The position numbers and the translations under genes are program-made. Below are positions 1 to 5,655 of a stretch of 16,592 bases of DNA, piece by piece. Each line of letters opens with the position of its first letter. Within the stretch, counting starts at the first letter, position 1. Source of the stretch: Saprospiraceae bacterium (GTDB taxonomy: Bacteria; Bacteroidota; Bacteroidia; Chitinophagales; Saprospiraceae); assembly GCA_013361075.1 (NCBI GenBank), contig JABWAJ010000097.1:1-16592 (forward strand). Direction: 5' to 3'. Under the pieces are notes generated by a model. The model worked only from the letters and a program-made list of their open reading frames with translations, made no database searches and was not told the DNA's origin.

Positions 1-129
1 TCAAAAACTCAACATCATGAACCCCGAAACCTCCTGCCAACTGCCAACTGCAAACCTGCTAACTAAAAACCCCGCCAACTCAATCCTCAAAAACTCAACA
101 TCATGAACCCCGAAACCTCCTGCCAACTG
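1..129. repeat. 43-bp direct repeat, two copies 86 bp apart
   Basis: Positions 1-43 and 87-129 are identical over 43 bases. The spacer contains further CCAACTG-type words. The repeat lies just downstream of the nitroreductase stop, and the left edge is cut by the window, so more copies may exist. It belongs to the short phrase-like intergenic repeats seen elsewhere in this window. I see no gene in it. Confidence 0.85.
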
Positions 130-136
130 GACTTCC

Positions 137-709
137 TCACTCCTCTATCCAAACCACTTTATCCTCCAACCCCGTCCGTTTGCCATCCGGAATTTCCGCA
201 TCGTAGTACCCCATGTAGAACAACCCGAGGCAGCGCTCGTCTTCAGCCAACTGCAAAAAATCCTGCCCGTTAAGGATGGCCGAAGGAGAACTCCAGTAAC
301 TCCCAATGCCATAAGCCGTACAGGTGAGCCACATGTTTTGAACAGCACAGGCCACTGCAGCAATTTCTTCCCATTCAGGCAGATTTGCGTCTGCGTGGCG
401 TTTCATACAAATCGCGATGACACAAGCCGACCGAACCGGGTTTTTCAGCATCTTTTGGTATTTGATGTCCGGCAGCGAAGGGTCTTTCTCCTTGTGGTAG
501 TTGGCGATGTACTGGCCCAGCCGCTCCAGGGCTTTACCACTGAATACTTTGAACCGCCAGGGTTCAGTCAGTTTATGCGTCGGTGCCCATTGCGCATTGT
601 CAAGCACGGCTTCCACTATTTCCCGGGCAATGGGGCGGTCGTTGTAACTGGCCGGAAACACAGACCGCCGGTTGCGGATGAGGACACTCAGGTGTTCAGG
701 TTGCAGCAT
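137..709 (-). CDS. nitroreductase family protein (FMN-dependent oxidoreductase)
   Basis: The 190-residue product has the length and layout of small YdjA-like nitroreductases, cytoplasmic FMN enzymes that reduce nitro groups, quinones or similar acceptors with NAD(P)H. An early RNRRSVF stretch near residues 12-18 matches the Arg-rich FMN phosphate-binding start of the family, followed by NAQWAPTHKLTEPWRF (about 38-53). The middle segment EEIAAVACAVQNMWLTC is the conserved core helix, and the C-terminal part has the GLFYMGY strand. The start is the ATG at 709. A perfect 30-bp palindrome lies 45 bp upstream, suggesting repressor control. The natural substrate cannot be told from sequence. Confidence 0.9.
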   Translation of the reverse strand: MLQPEHLSVLIRNRRSVFPASYNDRPIAREIVEAVLDNAQWAPTHKLTEPWRFKVFSGKALERLGQYIANYHKEKDPSLPDIKYQKMLKNPVRSACVIAICMKRHADANLPEWEEIAAVACAVQNMWLTCTAYGIGSYWSSPSAILNGQDFLQLAEDERCLGLFYMGYYDAEIPDGKRTGLEDKVVWIEE

Positions 710-753
710 GGTATTTCTTATTTGCGGCGAAAATAGAGATTGCTATTGAAATT

Positions 754-783
754 TAAAAGTTTCAATAATTATTGAAACTTTTA
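754..783. promoter_or_regulatory. perfect 30-bp palindrome, probable operator of the nitroreductase gene
   Basis: Positions 754-768 and 769-783 are exact reverse complements. The half site contains TTTCAATAA, and a further ATTGAAA word sits at 745-751. It lies between two divergent genes, 45 bp upstream of the nitroreductase start and about 118 bp before the rightward gene. A terminator is unlikely here because no gene ends nearby. A dimeric repressor site (for example MarR, TetR or HxlR type) is an inference; no such regulator is encoded in the window. Confidence 0.6.
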
Positions 784-900
784 GAACGAGCAGGCGTTAT
801 AGCATAAGAACAGCGGAATATGGAACAAGGAATGTTGAATTCCGGAATCATGTGCCGTTGATTTCAGCATTCGGTATTCAGCAATTAACCTTCGCTGCAT

Positions 901-1254
901 ATGGTATCTGCATTCAGAATGAAAATTGACCTGCTGGCGCAAATCGCCCTGATCGCAACAACCCTGCTTCTGTTGCTGGTAGAACGATGGGGTATCGCTG
1001 CCTATCCGCTGATTGGCTTGTTGGTGTGGCAGGCTTTCAGTGCCCTGGAGTTGTTTTTTGCCTACCACCACCGCCGGCGCCGGTACTACCTCCTGCTCAC
1101 GGCAACAGCTGCTGCACTGTTACCGCTCTGGACAACGCTGCCTTACCTGTGGGGATATCTTCCTTTCGCCCTGATGGCCATGTGGTATCTTTTGGAAACC
1201 GTTTACGACTTTTCAGTAGTCTACCGGCGTCACCGGTCATTTTGGGATTTATAA
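901..1254 (+). CDS. small integral membrane protein, function unknown
   Basis: The 117-residue product is almost entirely hydrophobic, with about four membrane segments (roughly residues 12-27, 32-53, 61-77 and 83-101) separated by an Arg-rich loop (HHRRRRYY, near 56-63) and ending in a basic tail (YRRHRS). The basic loop probably faces the cytoplasm. I do not recognise a family. The ATG at 919 is an equally good start and would give 111 residues beginning MKIDLLAQ; neither has a ribosome-binding site. It is divergent from the nitroreductase gene and is followed by an independent promoter for the next gene, so it is probably transcribed alone. Confidence 0.65.
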   Translation: MVSAFRMKIDLLAQIALIATTLLLLLVERWGIAAYPLIGLLVWQAFSALELFFAYHHRRRRYYLLLTATAAALLPLWTTLPYLWGYLPFALMAMWYLLETVYDFSVVYRRHRSFWDL

Positions 1255-1282
1255 TTTGCATGGCAAGATCCTAAACAGGGTG

Positions 1283-1312
1283 TTATAAACTGATAAAAAT
1301 GGCATAACTTTG
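1283..1312 (+). promoter_or_regulatory. Bacteroidota-type promoter (TTA-N19-TAACTTTG)
   Basis: TAACTTTG at 1305-1312 is an exact match to the TAnnTTTG -7 box of the Bacteroidota primary sigma factor. The preceding TTA at 1283-1285, 19 bases upstream, is one base from the TTG -33 element. Transcription would begin around 1318, a few bases before the ATG at 1327, giving a very short leader. Confidence 0.65.
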
Positions 1313-1326
1313 CCCAAACGCAATTT

Positions 1327-2055
1327 ATGAAACCTTTTGCACTCCTGTTTGTGTGCCTTTCGGCGCTGTTGCTGACGATCAATGCCTGCGGAGGCAAACC
1401 CGAGGAGCAGGACAACACCGGCGATATTCCTCCTCAGCAGACTTCCGCCACTGCCCCGGATACCAACAGCAGCACGAATGGAAAAACACTGTCGGAAGGC
1501 CTTACAGAAGACTATACCCATACCGATCGGGTCATCTGGCAAAAACCGGATATGGTACTGAATCTCCTTGGCGGGTTAGATGGAAAAGCCGTTGCTGATA
1601 TTGGTGCCGGTACGGGATTTTTTACCCTCCGCATGGCGCAAAAAGCGCGCAAAGTCATCGCCATTGACATTGACCCGCGTTTCATCAACTACTTAGACAG
1701 CATCAAAACGCTGGAACTCCCGGAACAATTCCAAACCCGCATCGAAACCAGGTTGGGCAAACCCGATAATCCCCAGTTGAAAACGGGTGAAGTCAATGTT
1801 GTCGTCATTGTAAATACCTTTATGTACATACGCGATCAGGTGGGTTATCTCAAAATCCTGCGCGAAGCCCTCACCCCCGGCGGTAAAATCCTGATCGTGG
1901 ATTTCAAGAAAAAACGCACCCCGGTAGGGCCCCCCAACGACATTCGCGTGCCGATTCACATCGTAGAAGAAGCCCTCTACGAAGCCGGCTATAAAAACGT
2001 ACTCGCCAACGACACGGCACTGGATTACCAATACATTTTAGTGGCCGAGCGCTGA
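1327..2055 (+). CDS. lipoprotein-type class I SAM-dependent methyltransferase
   Basis: Residues 1-21 form a lipoprotein signal peptide: basic start MKPF, hydrophobic core, then a TINAC lipobox with Cys21 as the acylated residue. A Pro/Ser/Thr/Asn-rich linker follows to about residue 55. From about residue 80 there is a Rossmann methyltransferase: motif I DIGAGTGFF, then the acidic strand end VIAIDIDP, and a later LTPGGKILIVDF strand. The fold is that of UbiE/ArsM-like small-molecule methyltransferases. An exported, membrane-anchored SAM enzyme is odd, since SAM is cytoplasmic. The signal could be real, or a shorter cytoplasmic start could be used. It overlaps the next gene by one base, implying one operon. 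Confidence 0.85.
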   Translation: MKPFALLFVCLSALLLTINACGGKPEEQDNTGDIPPQQTSATAPDTNSSTNGKTLSEGLTEDYTHTDRVIWQKPDMVLNLLGGLDGKAVADIGAGTGFFTLRMAQKARKVIAIDIDPRFINYLDSIKTLELPEQFQTRIETRLGKPDNPQLKTGEVNVVVIVNTFMYIRDQVGYLKILREALTPGGKILIVDFKKKRTPVGPPNDIRVPIHIVEEALYEAGYKNVLANDTALDYQYILVAER

Positions 2056-2579
2056 TGTTCCTGCTGGAAGGCATCGGGTATTTGGCCAACGGCAACGATC
2101 GCCAGCAGCAGGCTTTCCGGACACTCACGAGCCATCACCTCTTCGATTTACTGCAACCTTTCCAACCGGTTTTGGCAGGCACCATTCCCTTGGCCATTGA
2201 CATCCCCGGCAGCGACTTAGACCTCATCTGTTGCTGGGAAGAGGAAGCCGCTTTCGCGGAATACCTGACACGCCAATTTAGCCGTTTCCCGGATTTTGAA
2301 TGCCTTCATAAATCCATCCGCAACCGCCCTACCGTCATTGCCCGCTTCACGGCAGATGATTTTCCCGTCGAAATCTTCGGCCAAAACCGCCCGTCAACCG
2401 AACAGGAAGCCGTGCGCCATTTACTGGTGGAATTTGCCATCCTGCAGGAAAAAGGCGAGGCCTTCCGGCAAGCGGTGATTGATTTAAAAATGCAGGGAAT
2501 GAAGACGGAGCCGGCGTTTTGGAAGCTGCTGGGAATGGAGGGGGATGGGTATGAGGGGTTGTTGGGGTGGGGATTTTAG
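2055..2579 (+). CDS. DUF4269 family protein (nucleotidyltransferase-like)
   Basis: The 174-residue product resembles the DUF4269 family: GTIPLAIDIPGSDLDLIC at about residues 42-59 has the spaced acidic residues (DI..SDLDL) of a nucleotidyltransferase-like metal site, followed by FARFTADDFPVEIFGQ-type strands and a helical C-terminus with KTEPAFWKLLG. The substrate is unknown. The start ATG shares its A with the TGA of the methyltransferase gene, so the two are translationally coupled. The gene ends 9 bp before the left end of the IS element and looks complete. Its last codons are very G-rich, unlike the rest of the gene. Confidence 0.75.
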   Translation: MFLLEGIGYLANGNDRQQQAFRTLTSHHLFDLLQPFQPVLAGTIPLAIDIPGSDLDLICCWEEEAAFAEYLTRQFSRFPDFECLHKSIRNRPTVIARFTADDFPVEIFGQNRPSTEQEAVRHLLVEFAILQEKGEAFRQAVIDLKMQGMKTEPAFWKLLGMEGDGYEGLLGWGF

Positions 2580-2588
2580 GCCAATACA

Positions 2589-2614
2589 TGACTTGTCCTG
2601 AAATAGGTTGACAG
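2589..2614 (+). repeat. left terminal inverted repeat of the IS3-family element
   Basis: It begins TGACTTGTCCTG and matches the reverse complement of 3906-3931 at 21 of 26 positions. It starts 10 bases after the DUF4269 stop codon. Confidence 0.85.
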
Positions 2615-2617
2615 GAA

Positions 2618-2983
2618 ATGTCAACAAAAAACAGGACAAAGATGAAAGAAGTAAAGCGTTATTCGGATCATTTCAAAAGGCGTGTTGTGCTAGGTTGCGA
2701 GAGCCTGGAATATTACCGTCGAAAATACAAAATAGGAGGTAGTATGACACTATCGAGATGGATGGATAAATTTGCATGGGAAAAAGAAGCATCGATGGCA
2801 ATAAAAAAGGAAGGAGAAAACGAAGAACTAGCGAAATTGAAAGCTGAAGTTGAGCTGCTTCGGCGGGAGTTGGAGGAGGAACGTTTGCGTCGTCAGGCGT
2901 ATGAATTGATGATCAAGATCGCGGAAGAGGAATTCAATATTCCGATCGAAAAAAAGTCTGGTGTCAAACAGTCCAAAAGATGA
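2618..2983 (+). CDS. IS3-family transposase OrfA
   Basis: The 121-residue product has the usual OrfA layout: an N-terminal helix-turn-helix for end binding (YSDHFKRRVV to MTLSRWM, about residues 15-50), then a long charged leucine-zipper coiled coil (about 65-105). An alternative ATG at 2642 would remove eight residues. It overlaps orfB by ATGA and carries a -1 slippery heptamer near its end, the family's route to the OrfAB fusion transposase. The reading frame is intact. Confidence 0.85.
   Translation: MSTKNRTKMKEVKRYSDHFKRRVVLGCESLEYYRRKYKIGGSMTLSRWMDKFAWEKEASMAIKKEGENEELAKLKAEVELLRRELEEERLRRQAYELMIKIAEEEFNIPIEKKSGVKQSKR
2950..2956 (+). promoter_or_regulatory. programmed -1 frameshift heptamer A_AAA_AAG
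   Basis: In the orfA frame the codons here are AAA and AAG preceded by an A, the classic slippery heptamer of IS3-family elements. A -1 slip enters the orfB frame, which is open from this point through the orfB ATG at 2980. Confidence 0.75.
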
Positions 2984-3842
2984 GGGATATGCAGCGTCAG
3001 GTGCCGCTGGAGCGGCTGTGTGGATTGTTTGACAAGAGTCGGCAGGCCTTTTATCAGAGGCAGGGAGCGATTTATGAACAGGCCGTGTCGGATCATCTGA
3101 TTTTAAGTCAGGTATCAAAGATTCGGCAGCGGCAGCCTCGGCTGGGAGGTAGAAAGTTATTGGTCAAGCTGGCTGAGGCAGGGATAGAGCTGGGTCGGGA
3201 TGCGCTTTTTGACCTGCTTCGCAGCAACGGGCTTTTGGTCAGGCGCCGGCGCAATGGAGTGAGGACAACCCAAAGCAGCCACTGGTTGCGCAAATACCCC
3301 AACCTGATTCGGCACTTTACCCCCATGCGTCCCAACCGGCTGTGGGTAAGCGATATTACGTATTTGGAGACCACAGAGGGCTATGTGACACCAGTGACAA
3401 CCTGGAAGCGGATAATGCAGTGGCGGCCCTGAAAATGGCGCTTAAGGGAATGAAAGAGGATTGTTCTGAGTTGATTCACCACTCTGACCGCGGGGTGCAG
3501 TACTGCTCAGACAAGTATGTCAAATTGCTGAGCGGACGAAACATCGCTCTGAGCATGACTGAAAACGGGGATCCACGGGAAAATGCCATTGCAGAGCGCG
3601 TCAACGGTATTTTGAAGGATGAATGGCTGTACGATTTGGGTAAAATGGACAAGGACACCATGCATAAGGTGGTTGCTCAAATTATTCAAATTTACAATGA
3701 AGAACGTCCCCACTTAAGCCTGGACATGTGGACTCCGAATGTGGCTCACCAAATGAGCGGCAAGTTGAAGAAGCGATGGAAAAACTACTACCCGGACAAA
3801 AAAATAGCCAAAAATTCGGGGCAAGAGTTTTCCACAAACTAA
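2980..3842 (+). pseudogene. IS3-family transposase OrfB, broken by an internal deletion and frameshift
   Basis: The first part (2980 to about 3390) encodes the HTH region and the rve start RPNRLWVSDITYLET with the first catalytic Asp at 3352-3354. After the end of the TTEGY segment the frame shifts by -1. The second part, from SDNLEADNA on, contains HHSDRGVQY (second Asp at 3486-3488) and, exactly 35 residues later, the Glu of AIAERVNG. The first and second Asp are only about 44 codons apart, against about 60 in the family, so about 15 codons are missing. A repeated GTGACA (3385-3390 and 3394-3399) marks the lesion. No functional transposase can be made. Confidence 0.85.
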
Positions 3843-3905
3843 CACTAATCAACAAAAGAAAAAAGAACCAAAAAAGAAAACACATAACAATAATCATTAA
3901 TAAAT

Positions 3906-3931
3906 CTGTAAACCTTTTTTAGGACGGGTCA
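3906..3931 (-). repeat. right terminal inverted repeat of the IS3-family element
   Basis: Read on the minus strand it begins TGACCCGTCCTA and pairs with 2589-2614. Its outer TGA is used as the stop codon of the truncated hsdS. Confidence 0.85.
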
Positions 3932-4345
3932 AGCTCTAATATCTTTCATGTTCAGGTGGGCAACTGTTGAACCACCTGATTTCCCCAACATCGAATTTTG
4001 CATTTCATCACCCAACAAAAAATAACAAAGGTATTGTGGGTTGATTTTTTGAATATCAGGTCGCAACAAAACCGTTCTTTGCCCCAAACAAACCAATTCA
4101 TTTTCTGGAACAATTGCAACATTGCCAACGGGTGCTTCTCTGGCTAAAATCAAATCATTAGCTTGTGGAATCGCCCTCTTTGTCCATAAACGATAGGTTT
4201 CCTCAGATACCCGGAATACCCCCTCTAAAATCAACCTGCCCTTGCCTATGTTTGGCGTTCTAATATTGGGATAGCCCTCTTTTTGAAAAGGTGCAGTTTT
4301 ATGTTCAGCATCAACTATGAGTTCACAAGCATCTTCTAATTTCAT
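3929..4345 (-). pseudogene. hsdS: type I restriction specificity subunit HsdS, truncated by the IS element
   Basis: Only 138 residues remain of a protein that is usually about 400. They cover the first target-recognition domain: N-terminal KLEDACELIVDAEHKT, the ANDLILAREAPVGNVAIVP strand region, and GGSTVAHLNMKDIRA, the motif that normally leads into the central conserved helix. The frame stops at a TGA formed by the outermost bases of the IS right end. The second recognition domain and both spacer helices are gone, so it cannot act as a normal bipartite HsdS; a half-HsdS dimer would need the missing helix. The ATG overlaps the preceding small ORF by ATGA. Confidence 0.85.
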
Positions 4346-4449
4346 ATCCTCAACTCCTTTAAATGTTCCTGAATCGTTACCGCCAAAGTCACCGCTTCCC
4401 GGTCGGGGCCGGCGGGTGAATGGTACGGGTATGGACGTAGTTTTTTCAT
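4342..4449 (-). CDS. 35-residue ORF matching the C-terminal tail of HsdM
   Basis: It begins with an ATG seven bases after the ATPase stop, and its TGA overlaps the hsdS ATG. The last 20 or so residues (DREAVTLAVTIQEHL, then KELRI) closely match the end of the HsdM in this locus (DREAAVLAGTIQEHL, then TALGL); the first 14 residues (MKKLRPYPYHSPAG) have no counterpart. It may be the remnant of a second hsdM, or a tail carried by the ATPase cassette that keeps hsdS translationally coupled. Whether the peptide is made or binds HsdS is unknown. Confidence 0.5.
   Translation of the reverse strand: MKKLRPYPYHSPAGPDREAVTLAVTIQEHLKELRI
4359..4417 (-). repeat. diverged direct copy of the hsdM 3' end
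   Basis: These 59 bases match 5673-5731 (inside the 3' end of hsdM) at 51 positions in the same orientation and reading frame. The two copies flank the ATPase gene, as expected if that gene was inserted at the hsdM-hsdS junction or if two hsd loci recombined. Confidence 0.8.
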
Positions 4450-4456
4450 GTTGTTG

Positions 4457-5590
4457 TTATTGCAGGCCGACGAAGGCATCGAAGTTTTCCGGGGCAATCA
4501 GGGTGGTTTCACTGCCGGGATAGCTTTCCAGAAAAGACTTCGGGAATCGGGCGGGCTTTTTCGGCTGCCACTTGAACTCAAAGGCATGTAGCCTGCCCCC
4601 GGCGTCTTCTACGTAGTCAATTTCCTGTTGCGTGGTGGTACGCCAGAAGTAGGCGTTGCAGTCGTAGCCCGTGTAGGCATTCCGCTTCATGCGCTCGGCG
4701 AGCAGGAAGTTTTCCCAGAGTGCCCCGGTGTCGGTACGCAGGGCAAGCGGCGAAAAGTTTTTGAGGATGGCATTTCGGATGCCGTTGTCGTAAAAATAGA
4801 TTTTTCGGCCTTTTTTGATTTCGTTGCGGGCATTGCGGCTGAGCGAGGGCAGGCGAAACAGCACGAAGGACTGCTCCAGCAGATCCACGTATTTTTCCAC
4901 AGTAACGGGGTCGGCGCCGATGAGTTGGGCGACTTCGTTGTAAATCACCTCACTGCCGAGTTGCAGGGCTAAAGCTTGCAGCAACTTCACCAGCAGGGTA
5001 GGTTTCTTGATCTGGTCGAGGGTGAGCAGGTCTTTGTACATCAGCCCGTCGCTCAGGTCATTGAGGGTTTTTAGCGCTTGTGGGGGTTCGTTTTGCGCCA
5101 CTTCGGGGTAGTAGCCGAAGAGCATCCGGTGTTCGAGCAGCGAACGCTCAGCTAAGTAGCCGTGCTGTCCGCACATTTCAACAAACGAGAGCGGGTAGAG
5201 CGAAAACTCGAATTTTCGGCCCGTAAGGCTTTCTTTGGTCTGGGCGGCAAGGTCGAGCGAGGAAGAGCCGGTAACAAAGAGTTGCACCTTTGGCAGGTGG
5301 TCGGTGATGAGCTTGAGCATCAGCCCGGCATTGGTGAAGCGTTGTGCCTCGTCCACCACCACCACTTCGTGCTGCCCGATGAGTGTTTGCAGGCGTGCCA
5401 GCGAAATATTGTCGAGCAGGGAACGAGCTTCGGGGTCATCGCCCGTCAGCCAGATGGTTTTGCGGTTGAGGCTTTCGGTCATTTTGCGCACAAGGGTGGT
5501 CTTGCCCACCTGCCTGGGGCCGGTGATGATGATGGCTTTCCCTTTGCCGAGCCACTGCCGGATGTTTTGTTCCTGTATGCGCTGTATCAT
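4457..5590 (-). CDS. AAA ATPase with C-terminal DUF4143 domain
   Basis: The 377-residue product has an N-terminal AAA_14 ATPase with Walker A GPRQVGKTT (residues 24-32) and Walker B VVVVDEAQ (76-83), then TGSSSLDL, the sensor-like strand. The C-terminal half is DUF4143, with YFYDNGIRNAIL and a late EIDYVED...AFEFKW block that resembles the acidic/Lys core of PD-(D/E)XK nucleases. The family's biochemical role is poorly defined; members are often found in mobile and defence regions. I start at the ATG at 5590; the longer frame would need a TTG at 5605. It sits between hsdM and hsdS behind an AT-rich leader, and is followed after seven bases by the HsdM-tail ORF. Confidence 0.85.
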   Translation of the reverse strand: MIQRIQEQNIRQWLGKGKAIIITGPRQVGKTTLVRKMTESLNRKTIWLTGDDPEARSLLDNISLARLQTLIGQHEVVVVDEAQRFTNAGLMLKLITDHLPKVQLFVTGSSSLDLAAQTKESLTGRKFEFSLYPLSFVEMCGQHGYLAERSLLEHRMLFGYYPEVAQNEPPQALKTLNDLSDGLMYKDLLTLDQIKKPTLLVKLLQALALQLGSEVIYNEVAQLIGADPVTVEKYVDLLEQSFVLFRLPSLSRNARNEIKKGRKIYFYDNGIRNAILKNFSPLALRTDTGALWENFLLAERMKRNAYTGYDCNAYFWRTTTQQEIDYVEDAGGRLHAFEFKWQPKKPARFPKSFLESYPGSETTLIAPENFDAFVGLQ

Positions 5591-5602
5591 GCCTTTTAGC
5601 GG

Positions 5603-5634
5603 CAATTTTATTTATTTTTTAGATTTAAATCCAA
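5603..5634 (-). promoter_or_regulatory. possible promoter of the ATPase gene
   Basis: On the minus strand TTG (5634-5632) is followed after 21 bases by TAAAATTG (5610-5603), one base from the TAnnTTTG box. The region between the hsdM stop and the ATPase start is very AT-rich, unlike the coding sequence around it, which suits a separate promoter. It ends only 12 bases before the ATG. Confidence 0.35.
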
Positions 5635-5655
5635 AAAAAAGGTCTTTATTTTTGA

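Larger units (their letters stand above)
2589..3931 (+). mobile_element. IS3-family insertion sequence, decayed, 1343 bp
   Basis: The element is bounded by 26-bp imperfect terminal inverted repeats (21 of 26 matching) that begin TGAC and end GTCA, and it carries overlapping orfA and orfB with a D-D-E transposase. The bases outside the ends (ACA on the left, AGC on the right) do not form a target duplication. The right end interrupts hsdS and supplies its stop codon. OrfB has suffered an internal deletion, so the copy cannot move by itself. Confidence 0.9.

Noticed and set aside
1..129. Possible CRISPR array or att site from the 43-bp direct repeat
   Set aside because: Only two copies are present, the spacer itself contains the same short words, and no cas gene or integrase is in the window.
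338..736. 132-codon plus-strand frame opposite the nitroreductase gene
   Set aside because: It is the antisense shadow of a well-recognised gene and its translation matches no family.
781..1071. 96-codon minus-strand frame opposite the small membrane protein
   Set aside because: It is Gln-rich antisense sequence that ends in a low-complexity intergenic repeat; no support for coding.
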